Source: Candidatus Omnitrophota bacterium
GTDB lineage: Bacteria; Omnitrophota; Gorgyraeia; JAHIPI01
Assembly (NCBI GenBank): GCA_016783745.1
Contig: JADHVZ010000009.1
Coordinates: 1-54,039, forward strand
Reading direction: 5' to 3'
DNA length: 54,039 bases
Positions 43,448-51,040 of this stretch are shown here, one piece after another (the stretch's first letter is position 1; every line of letters starts with the position of its first letter). Under the pieces are notes generated by a model. The model saw nothing but the letters and a program-made list of their open reading frames with translations, had not been told where the DNA came from and ran no database searches. Made by a program: the position numbers and the translations under genes.

Positions 43448-44419
43448 CTATATCCAATTCTTTCTCTTAAAGTAAGACACCATGGCGATGCCTAAGAGGA
43501 TCATCACGGTGGAAATGCTCAAAAACCCCCATCTCCAGGAAAGCAGCGGCATCTCTCTGAAATTCATGCCGTAGACTCCGGTTATCAGCGTGAGAGGCAT
43601 CATAATAGTCGCTATGATGGTCAGTACCTTCATGATGTCGTTAGTCCTGTTGGATATCGTCGACAAATACGCGTCAAAAGCGCTGTTCGTGACATCCCTG
43701 TAAGTATCAATTGTATCATTTATGAAGATCATATTATCGTAGACGTCACGGAAATAAGCGCGCCTTTTGGGATCTATAAACTGAAAATCTTCCCTTGATA
43801 AGAAATTCACAGTATCTCTCTGGGGACCGATGAATCTTTTTAAGTACATCGCATCCTTCTTTACCGAGAAGATATTGTTCAGTGTCTTCTGTGTGGGATT
43901 CTCCAGGACCTGCGTCTCTATATTGCCGATCTTATAATCCATAGCGTCAAGGACGGGCATATAATTGTCGACCAGGGAGTCTATTACAAGATGGAGAAGG
44001 TTGTCCGCCCCTTTACTCATAACAGAGTGATTTTTGCTTGTTCTTTCAATGGCTGTCTCAACACCTTTTATAGATTCCTGATGGATAGTAATTATATAGT
44101 TCTTGCCGAGGCATATGTTCAGCTCTATCGTTCTCACCCTATGAGCGCGCGGCGTTGTAGCTGCCGCGTGCATGACTATGAACATATATTCCTCGAACTG
44201 TTCTATCTTGGGCCTTGTATTTGTATTTATACAATCCTCTAAAGTCACAGGGTGAAGTTGAAAGACATTATCCAGCATGTCCACCTCATCTTTACCCGGG
44301 GAGATCAGGTCAAGCCATAGTACGCCTTTTTCGGAGCGTACCGCTTCCTTCATACCTTCGATAGAAAGATCCTTCAAGATCTGTTGGTCATCTTTGCAGT
44401 AAAGTAATGTCTTTGCCAT
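43448..44419 (-). CDS. corA: Magnesium/cobalt transport protein CorA
   Basis: Pentameric Mg2+ channel of 323 residues. A soluble N-terminal funnel is followed by two C-terminal membrane helices. The pore signature is the GMN motif in LITGVYGMNFREMPLL, near residue 287. The HPVTLEDCINTNTRPKIEQF segment near residue 80 is the conserved CorA alpha/beta motif. GAGG lies before the ATG. The octamer repeat element D sits immediately upstream. Confidence 0.94.
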   Translation of the reverse strand: MAKTLLYCKDDQQILKDLSIEGMKEAVRSEKGVLWLDLISPGKDEVDMLDNVFQLHPVTLEDCINTNTRPKIEQFEEYMFIVMHAAATTPRAHRVRTIELNICLGKNYIITIHQESIKGVETAIERTSKNHSVMSKGADNLLHLVIDSLVDNYMPVLDAMDYKIGNIETQVLENPTQKTLNNIFSVKKDAMYLKRFIGPQRDTVNFLSREDFQFIDPKRRAYFRDVYDNMIFINDTIDTYRDVTNSAFDAYLSTISNRTNDIMKVLTIIATIMMPLTLITGVYGMNFREMPLLSWRWGFLSISTVMILLGIAMVSYFKRKNWI

Positions 44420-44463
44420 GATTACCTCGTTTCGGTTTAGTTACTATAATATTAGAATGCATG

Positions 44464-44665
44464 GGTCACAAGACACAAGGTCACAACGTCACAAAAATCC
44501 TTTGTAAAGATCCGTGGGACACACATCACCAAGTCACCAAAATCCCATGTAAAGAAACGTGGGTTGCAAGGTCACACGTCACCAAGTCACCCGTCACCAG
44601 GGATTTTCTTATCCTGGTGACCTTGTGACCTGGTGACCTTGTGACCTTGTGTCCTTGCGTCCTTC
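44464..44665. repeat. Repeat element D: modular octamer inverted repeat (GGTCACAA type)
   Basis: The first block is GGTCACAA, GACACAA, GGTCACAA and CGTCACAA. Two similar cores follow, at 44493-44518 and 44539-44563; both read AAAATCC, then TGTAAAGA, then CGTGGG. They are separated by CATCACC/AAGTCACC units. An inverted repeat then follows, GTCACC-type units facing CTTGTGAC octamers, around GGGATTTTCTTATCC (44600-44614). The right arm is inside the 3' end of the adjacent heptosyltransferase gene. Confidence 0.88.
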
Positions 44666-45718
44666 ATCGTGCTTGTTATTTGTAATTTTTTGTAATAATT
44701 TCTCTACTTCTACCAGCACGTCTTCTACGGTAATGGCCTTTAGGCACCGGAAACCTTGCTCGCAATTGTGAGCAAGGCATATTTCACAGCCCGCGTCCTT
44801 ATGGAAAATGATGTCGCCCTTTCCGGTCGGCCCCCATCTCTTCGGGCCCAGGCCGGGTTGCTTTCTCCCAAAGATGACAATGCTGGGCGCGCCTACGGCT
44901 GTCGCTATGTGCACAGGACCTGAATCATTCGATATAAATAACTTACTTCTCTCTAAAAGCGCGGCAAGCTCACCGACAGTAGTCTCTCCGGAGAGGTCTG
45001 TGGCTTTACCTTTGAGTGATTCCTTAAGAGCCGAAGTGTAAGCAGCGTCTCCCGGACCGGCTACTAACACGGTCTCAAGATCATATCGGCCTCTCAATAT
45101 CTCGATCAAAGACGCGAACCTTTCAAGGGGCCATCTTTTTGATCGACAGCTCGCGCCCGGATGAACCGCCAGGATCTCCTTCGACGCGCCTATTCCGCGC
45201 TCGGACAATTTTGCATCGACCGATGCCCTGCTCATCTCCTTCACAGGCACGAAGAGGCCTTTTTCGCGGGCCTCAACCCCTATCGCTTTTAATATATCTA
45301 AAGTATACTCAAATTCATGTTTTTTTCCAAGAAATTTTTCATCCTTCAGGGCTCTCGTAAGTAGAAAAGATAGTTTTCCGCTCCATCCTATCCTTTCCGG
45401 TATACCCGCGGCAAAGGTTATTATGTGCGCCCGGTTGGTCGGATGCAATATAATAGCGGTATCAAAGCTCTTTTTTCTTATGTCCCGCGCAAAAGACAAA
45501 GTGGAGAAAAATCCTTTATGAACGCCGTATTTGTCATAAAGTATGACTTCGTCAAGATTGGGATTCCCGTCCACTATATCCCTGGCATAAGGCCTTACCA
45601 TGAAGGCTATATAGGCGTCCGGACTTGCCTGCCGCAGCGCCGTTATCACGGGCGTTGACAGGACTACGTCGCCTATCCTGTCAGTGCGTATTATTAATAT
45701 TCGTTTCATCGGCTTCAT
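44609..45718 (-). CDS. Lipopolysaccharide heptosyltransferase family protein (GT9)
   Basis: GT9 glycosyltransferase (WaaC/WaaF/WaaQ family) that adds heptose to the LPS core at the inner membrane. RILIIRTDRIGDVVLSTPVI is the N-terminal signature, and LFISNDSGPVHIATAVGAPS near residue 265 contains the donor-site D-S-G-P-x-H motif. A CEICLAHNCEQGFRCLKAI cysteine cluster follows. The last ~17 residues (KDTRSQGHQVTRSPG) are encoded by octamer element D, so the native C-terminus has been replaced or extended. It overlaps the upstream GT9 gene by four bases. Confidence 0.88.
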   Translation of the reverse strand: MKPMKRILIIRTDRIGDVVLSTPVITALRQASPDAYIAFMVRPYARDIVDGNPNLDEVILYDKYGVHKGFFSTLSFARDIRKKSFDTAIILHPTNRAHIITFAAGIPERIGWSGKLSFLLTRALKDEKFLGKKHEFEYTLDILKAIGVEAREKGLFVPVKEMSRASVDAKLSERGIGASKEILAVHPGASCRSKRWPLERFASLIEILRGRYDLETVLVAGPGDAAYTSALKESLKGKATDLSGETTVGELAALLERSKLFISNDSGPVHIATAVGAPSIVIFGRKQPGLGPKRWGPTGKGDIIFHKDAGCEICLAHNCEQGFRCLKAITVEDVLVEVEKLLQKITNNKHDEGRKDTRSQGHQVTRSPG

Positions 45719-46683
45719 TTCTTTAGCATCTCTTTCACAAGGCGAAAGGCCTCATCCACTTCTATTGACCTCATGCACTCATGCTCAAAATCGCACTGTG
45801 CCTTTTCGCAGGGGCTACAGTGCAGTTCTTTTCTGAGAACGCGGTCCTCTTTCCCTGTCGGACCGTAAGAGGCAGGATCGGTTGGGCCGAAGATGGCCAG
45901 CACATCCGTATTTACCGCTCCCGCAAGATGAAGCGGAGCGCTGTCATTGGTCACCAGCAGATCACTATGCTTCAGGGCTGAGGCAAGTTGGCGAAGCGTA
46001 GTCTTACCCGAAAGATCCACCACCTCAGTGTTTTTCGAGGCGATCTCACCGATCAAGTCCTTATCCGAGTTGTCGCCGACCATGATGACCTGAGCGCCGA
46101 GTTCTTTTATAAGTTTGTCGGCGAGCAAAGAAAATTTTTCTTTAGGCCATTTCTTGATATCGCTCTTTGCCCCCGGGCTCAGGGCGATAATGGGCCTAGC
46201 CCTGTCCATTTTCGATATGATATTACCTATATACTCTTCGTCTTCCCTGGTCAAATAGACATAAAAATCAGCGTCCTCGACACCCAGGCCTATTGTCGAC
46301 AACTTCCACAAATGCTGCCTTTTTTTATGTTTCAAATCCATCGGAGGGGTATGCACAAGGCTTGTCCTGTATTTTGCCCCTACCAGAAACGGAAACAGGG
46401 TATTCTTCATATCCACCACCAGGTCATATTTATTCTTTCTGAGCTTTCTGAGGAGATTCCTCTTGTCATTGATAACCGCGTGCTTGTCATAAATGATGAC
46501 GCCGGAAACCGCCGGATGCCCATCGAATAACTCCGCGCCGTTCGGGCCTACCATAACATCCAGTCTTGCTCCGGGAAAACTCTCCCTAAGCACCCTTACC
46601 GCCGGAGTAGTCAAAATTATATCCCCAATATTGGATAGCGTTATAAACAATATTTTCTTTATCTTGTCCTTATCTACTTTCAT
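45715..46683 (-). CDS. Lipopolysaccharide heptosyltransferase family protein (GT9)
   Basis: A 322-residue GT9 enzyme. KKILFITLSNIGDIILTTPA at the N-terminus and LLVTNDSAPLHLAGAVNTDV near residue 245 are family motifs. The Cys cluster CSPCEKAQCDFEHECMRSI follows near the C-terminus. The acceptor cannot be deduced; the three adjacent GT9 genes probably act in sequence on the inner core. The start codon follows the upstream GT9 gene after nine bases. Confidence 0.88.
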   Translation of the reverse strand: MKVDKDKIKKILFITLSNIGDIILTTPAVRVLRESFPGARLDVMVGPNGAELFDGHPAVSGVIIYDKHAVINDKRNLLRKLRKNKYDLVVDMKNTLFPFLVGAKYRTSLVHTPPMDLKHKKRQHLWKLSTIGLGVEDADFYVYLTREDEEYIGNIISKMDRARPIIALSPGAKSDIKKWPKEKFSLLADKLIKELGAQVIMVGDNSDKDLIGEIASKNTEVVDLSGKTTLRQLASALKHSDLLVTNDSAPLHLAGAVNTDVLAIFGPTDPASYGPTGKEDRVLRKELHCSPCEKAQCDFEHECMRSIEVDEAFRLVKEMLKK

Positions 46684-46692
46684 AAGACCTTC

Positions 46693-47730
46693 TCACCCAA
46701 GATAGCCCTTCTTTTCGATCACCTCTAACACATCGTCCACAGTTATAGCCTTCATGCATCTGTTATCCCCGCATGAAGGATCATAGCACGGGACTTCGCA
46801 GCCTATATCCTTTTTTAGCACTTCATAATTGCCCTTGCCGTAAGGCCCTGTGATATCCGGGGATGTGGGCCCGAATAAAGCCACAACGTTAACTCCGGTG
46901 CTTACGGCTATATGCATGGGGCCTGAATCCCCGGAGACCACTAATCTTGCCCGCTCAAAAATAGACGCCAGCTCTCTCAGGCCGGTCTTCCCGCAGACAG
47001 ATGTCGGCTTATTTTTCATGTCTTTCATTATGGCCTCTGTCAGAGTCTTATCCTTCTCCGCTCCCGTTATAAGTATTTTGACGCCGTATTTTTCGATCAG
47101 CTTATCCGCGAGCTCCGCGAAACTAGCCGCGGGCCACCGCTTTGGGGCCCAGTTGCCTCCGGGGTTAATGGCTACAAAATCATCGAGACCGCTTACGCCT
47201 TCGGAATCAAGTATGCGCAGCGCCTTCTTCCTGTCAAGCTCAGTTATGAAAAACTCATAATCATTTTTAGAGGCATCAAGCCCTGCTGCCCTCGCTAACT
47301 CCAGAAAATGCTGGACTCTGTGCACCTGGCGGGGCGGCATTTTTAATTTTTCCGTCAGAAGGAAACCTCTTTTCTTGGTATCATAACCTATTCTTGTTTT
47401 AATACCTGCCGTTCGCGCTATAAGCGCCCTGGTCATAGACCTGTGGAGAAGAAACACCGTATCAAACTTATCCTTCCTCAGTTTTAATGTAAACCGCAAT
47501 TTACCGCGAAGGCTTCTCTCGGGCCCTTTTTCATCAAAGGGAATCAATTCGTTGATCCTTGTGTTTGATTCAAGTATCTCTTTGCATCTCTGTGGAACGG
47601 CACATGCTATATAGCTATCAGGAAACGCTTCCCTTACGGCCCTTATAAACGGACTGGTAAAGATAACGTCACCCAGCCAGTTGACGCTGAATATTAATAT
47701 CTTCTTGCGCGTTTTTTTTATCTTATTCAT
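46693..47730 (-). CDS. waaF: Lipopolysaccharide heptosyltransferase II-like protein (GT9)
   Basis: A 345-residue GT9 enzyme, the closest of the set to WaaF. ILIFSVNWLGDVIFTSPFIR matches the WaaF-type start with Asn-Trp-Leu-Gly-Asp. AINPGGNWAPKRWPAASFAE near residue 190 and LVVSGDSGPMHIAVSTGVNV near residue 270 are the nucleotide-sugar motifs. The cluster CEVPCYDPSCGDNRCMKAI follows. The gene symbol is by similarity only. Repeat element G lies upstream of its start. Confidence 0.82.
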   Translation of the reverse strand: MNKIKKTRKKILIFSVNWLGDVIFTSPFIRAVREAFPDSYIACAVPQRCKEILESNTRINELIPFDEKGPERSLRGKLRFTLKLRKDKFDTVFLLHRSMTRALIARTAGIKTRIGYDTKKRGFLLTEKLKMPPRQVHRVQHFLELARAAGLDASKNDYEFFITELDRKKALRILDSEGVSGLDDFVAINPGGNWAPKRWPAASFAELADKLIEKYGVKILITGAEKDKTLTEAIMKDMKNKPTSVCGKTGLRELASIFERARLVVSGDSGPMHIAVSTGVNVVALFGPTSPDITGPYGKGNYEVLKKDIGCEVPCYDPSCGDNRCMKAITVDDVLEVIEKKGYLG

Positions 47731-47747
47731 AGCTTATTCTTTGTTTA

Positions 47748-47862
47748 GGTGGTAGGTAATAGGTAGTAGGTAGTAGGGGGAAGGGGGAAGGGGGGATTTT
47801 TAGCAATGGAATTTCCCTATCACCTCCTACCTACTACCTCCTACCTACTACCTATCACCTCA
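47748..47862. repeat. Repeat element G: heptamer-armed inverted repeat (GGTAGTA type)
   Basis: The left arm (47748-47789) is six units: GGTGGTA, GGTAATA, GGTAGTA twice and GGGGGAA twice. The right arm (47821-47862) is six units, such as TACCTAC and TACCTCC. The 31-base core has GGATTTTTAGC and GGAATTTCCC. The right arm enters the glycosyltransferase gene at 47841, providing its TAG stop and final codons. Confidence 0.9.
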
Positions 47863-48944
47863 CTATACATCTCTTCCATCTTAAAAACCATATCATCAAT
47901 AGAAAAATCCTTGATCACCCTTTTTCTGGCCTTATCCTCAAAAGACCGGGATATCTGCCTGTCCTTAAACATACGTTTTATCGCGGCGGCAAGATCGTCA
48001 GGATCCTGAGGCCTTACAAGAATACCTGTAACACCGTCCTCTATGATATTGGCGGCGCCTCCCACCCTGCTCGCGATACACGCCTTTCCGGATGCCATTG
48101 CTTCTATTAACGAAAGACCAAGGCCTTCCGCTACAGATGGCAGAACGAACACGTCTATCGCCTGGATGATCCTGGCGGTGTCTTCTATGGAACCCGTAAA
48201 AACCGTAGCGCCGTCTAAACCTAATTTCGTTGATAAGCGGCGCAACCGGTTCTCGTCAGGGCCGTCCCCGACCAGCAAGACCTTTATGTCAGGAAATTCG
48301 GCTGTCAGCTTCCTGGCCGCCTTAATAAGGATCTCCTGCCCTTTAACCGGGGATAGCCTGCCGATCGTCCCGATAACATGTTCTCCGCCCAGATCCAATC
48401 CGCGCTTTATGCTGTCCTTCTCACCGGGTAGAACATCTCTGGTGAATCTTTCCATCTCTATTCCGGTATGTATAAGCGCGACTCTTTCTTCCGGAATTTT
48501 AAAACTGCCTGTCAACTGGTCCCTCACTGCCTCGCTTATGGCCACGGCCCTGGCTCCCCAGCAGCCGAAGAGCCTTCTGCCCAGGCGGTTTTTAAAAAAT
48601 CCGTGACATGTTGTCACATAAGGCACTTTCTCGCGCGATGATAATAGAGCCGCTATCACCTGAGCCACTCTCGTATGCGCGTGTATGAGGTCTATATTTT
48701 CTTCACGTATGAGGCGCCTCAACACCTTATACGAGCCCAAAAGCTTCGGGCTAAGCTCTGACTTAGTCCTTATGTCCACGTATATATGTTTTATGCCCTC
48801 ATCTGACAGCACCCTTTCCAGCTCACCGCCCGAAGACGCTACAAATACGGTATGCCCTTTTTTCTTGAACGCCTTAGCCAGATTAGTGACATACCTCCCT
48901 ATTCCGCCCATATTCAAGTGTGTGGCAAGATGTAATATCCTCAT
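47841..48944 (-). CDS. GT4 family glycosyltransferase
   Basis: A 367-residue GT-B retaining glycosyltransferase, probably for LPS core or surface polysaccharide. MRILHLATHLNMGGIGRYVT is the acceptor-domain start. IGTIGRLSPVKGQEILIKAA begins the donor domain near residue 195, and EGLGLSLIEAMASGKACIAS near residue 280 carries the E-x7-E motif. The last residues (VIGSR) and the stop codon come from element G. It overlaps the GT4-GT9 gene by four bases. Confidence 0.9.
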   Translation of the reverse strand: MRILHLATHLNMGGIGRYVTNLAKAFKKKGHTVFVASSGGELERVLSDEGIKHIYVDIRTKSELSPKLLGSYKVLRRLIREENIDLIHAHTRVAQVIAALLSSREKVPYVTTCHGFFKNRLGRRLFGCWGARAVAISEAVRDQLTGSFKIPEERVALIHTGIEMERFTRDVLPGEKDSIKRGLDLGGEHVIGTIGRLSPVKGQEILIKAARKLTAEFPDIKVLLVGDGPDENRLRRLSTKLGLDGATVFTGSIEDTARIIQAIDVFVLPSVAEGLGLSLIEAMASGKACIASRVGGAANIIEDGVTGILVRPQDPDDLAAAIKRMFKDRQISRSFEDKARKRVIKDFSIDDMVFKMEEMYSEVIGSR

Positions 48945-51040
48945 CTTAAAAATCCTTCCACGGCAGCAAGCACGTCATCCACCTTTATTCGTTTCATGCA
49001 TTTATTCTTCTTTCCGCAAGACGGTTTATAGCACGGGCTGCATTTTACGTTACCCGTTAAAAGTTTATATTTGTCCGCCTTCGGCATATGTCTCTTCGGG
49101 TCTGTCGGCCCGAATAAAGCTATAAACGGTACTCCTACGCTTGCCGCCACATGAAGCGGCGCGCTGTCCGTAGTGATGTAGACCTTGCAGCGCTTCATAA
49201 GCGAAGCCAGCTGCAGTATGTCGGTCTTGCCCGCCGATATCATAGGTTTACTGTCAGTGGCCCTCACTATATCCCTGGCTGCCTGCAGGTCCTTATTTAC
49301 GCCGGTAAGAAGCGTGCGTATATTGTATTTTTTCGCGAGGCTGTCGCATAATTGAGCAATATAATCAGCTTCCCATCTTTTAGACTGCCATCTGCCGCTG
49401 GCGCCTATGTTTATGCCGACCAGGGTGTGGGCGGGATCCATCCAGTTTTCTTTTAAAAAACTGTCGGCCCAATCCTCATCCTCCTGCGAAGGCCAGAATT
49501 CCAGCGGCTCATCGCTTCTTTCTATGCCCAGAAGCTTCAATGTCCTGAACTGGTGCTCGACAGGTTCCATAGGCGTCTTTATATTTTTTACGCGTCTGTT
49601 CAAAAAGAAACTCCATTTTTCGTTATCGTAGCCGTATCTATAATTAGCCATGGTCAAAAAGGAAATGAGATGGCTTTTTTTATTATTCTGCAGATCTATC
49701 ACTATGTCGAAGTCCTCACGCCTCAACTTAGCCGCCACGTCTAATACGCTTTTCAGCCGTGAAGCCTTCAGGTCCGGATTATAAACGATTCTCTCGTTTA
49801 TATAAGGGCAGCCTCTAAACGCGTCGCTGGAGGCAAGCCCTACCAATACTTTTATCATCGAATTGGGAAATTTTTTTCTGATAGCCTTAAGCGACGGGAT
49901 GGACAATATGACATCGCCCAGCGCGCCCATCTTGATCACAAGTATATTTTTTAACGACAAGGCCTCTCTATAGAGCCCCAGGGTCTTCTCCGCCATTGCC
50001 GCGAGTGAATATTTTTCCTCTACATCTTTTCTAGCTTGCGCTGTGATGGAACGGGCAAGGTCCCTGTCTTTGATCACCTTCAGTATCGCTTCCGCTATAG
50101 AATGGGGGTCTTCCGGCATTACCAGCAGTCCGTTCTCGCCATCCCGGATTATATCCACTATACCGCCTACTTTAGTGGCAACAACCGGCACTCCGACCGC
50201 CTGAGCTTCTATGATCACTCTTCCAAATGCCTCAGGTGTCTTTGTGGGCAGAACAAGCACATCAAGCTGTGATATGATATCAGGTATATCTTCTCTGGAA
50301 CCCATAAAATCCACTATATTGGCTATGCCCAGCCTCCTGACAAGCAGATCGAGTTCTTCCCTGTAACGTTTTTTCGACGGAGGCACCTCACCCACAACAA
50401 GCACTTTTATGCCCGATACCGACCGCGCGACGATGGAGACGGCCTTCAAGAAATCCGTATGGCCCTTGAGGGGTGTTACCCTTGAGATCATACCTATAAC
50501 AAAGTCTTTCCTCCTGGAGGAGGTATCCTCCTCGCGGACGGCAAGTTTAAATTCATTAAGGTCTACGCCTCTGGGTATCAGTTTTATCCTCTGATACGGT
50601 GTCCCGAAATCCTCTCTCATATGCCTTGCCATATCATGGCTGGCTACTATCACAAATCTACCCCAGCTCATAGGCCTTGACGCGACACGCGTATTATAAT
50701 AACCGTGTGCCGTAGTTATAAAAGTCCTATTTGTGAATTTAGCGGCCAGAAAGCCTATAATAGCGGGTACGCGGCTTCGCGCATGGACGATCTCGATATT
50801 CTCCTTATTGATTATCTCGCAAAGGCGCCTTACCATCAAAAGTATGGTCACAGGCGACTTCTTTCCTACGGGAAGTTTGTAATGGCGCGCGCCTACTTCA
50901 TCAAGACAGCGCACCAGCTTGCCTCCGCCGGAAACAACCACTGATTTATGGCCGTGCAGCATAAGATACCGCGCGAAGTCCACGGTTCCCCGCTCCACTC
51001 CGCCTACGTCCAGCGCCGGAAGTAGTTGTAATATATTCAT
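48941..51040 (-). CDS. Fused GT4-GT9 glycosyltransferase
   Basis: A 699-residue protein with two complete glycosyltransferase modules. Residues 1-~362 are GT4 (LLPALDVGGVERGTVDFARY; GMISRVTPLKGHTDFLKAVS; PEAFGRVIIEAQAVGVPVVA). Residues ~367-699 are GT9 (LKNILVIKMGALGDVILSIP; VYITTDSAPLHVAASVGVPF), ending with the Cys cluster CSPCYKPSCGKKNKCMKRI. The junction is short (EALSLKN) and the reading frame is uninterrupted. It probably adds two successive core sugars. Overlaps both neighbours by four bases. Confidence 0.9.
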   Translation of the reverse strand: MNILQLLPALDVGGVERGTVDFARYLMLHGHKSVVVSGGGKLVRCLDEVGARHYKLPVGKKSPVTILLMVRRLCEIINKENIEIVHARSRVPAIIGFLAAKFTNRTFITTAHGYYNTRVASRPMSWGRFVIVASHDMARHMREDFGTPYQRIKLIPRGVDLNEFKLAVREEDTSSRRKDFVIGMISRVTPLKGHTDFLKAVSIVARSVSGIKVLVVGEVPPSKKRYREELDLLVRRLGIANIVDFMGSREDIPDIISQLDVLVLPTKTPEAFGRVIIEAQAVGVPVVATKVGGIVDIIRDGENGLLVMPEDPHSIAEAILKVIKDRDLARSITAQARKDVEEKYSLAAMAEKTLGLYREALSLKNILVIKMGALGDVILSIPSLKAIRKKFPNSMIKVLVGLASSDAFRGCPYINERIVYNPDLKASRLKSVLDVAAKLRREDFDIVIDLQNNKKSHLISFLTMANYRYGYDNEKWSFFLNRRVKNIKTPMEPVEHQFRTLKLLGIERSDEPLEFWPSQEDEDWADSFLKENWMDPAHTLVGINIGASGRWQSKRWEADYIAQLCDSLAKKYNIRTLLTGVNKDLQAARDIVRATDSKPMISAGKTDILQLASLMKRCKVYITTDSAPLHVAASVGVPFIALFGPTDPKRHMPKADKYKLLTGNVKCSPCYKPSCGKKNKCMKRIKVDDVLAAVEGFLR

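Noticed and set aside
44420-44500. corA promoter built from the octamers (TTGTGT and TAATAT)
   Set aside because: The -35 match is weak and recurs in every octamer, so the evidence is no better than chance.
44700-49120. Four-cysteine cluster in all GT9 domains as a new metal site
   Set aside because: A C-x2-3-C...C...C cluster near the C-terminus is common in WaaF-type heptosyltransferases, so it is not novel by itself.
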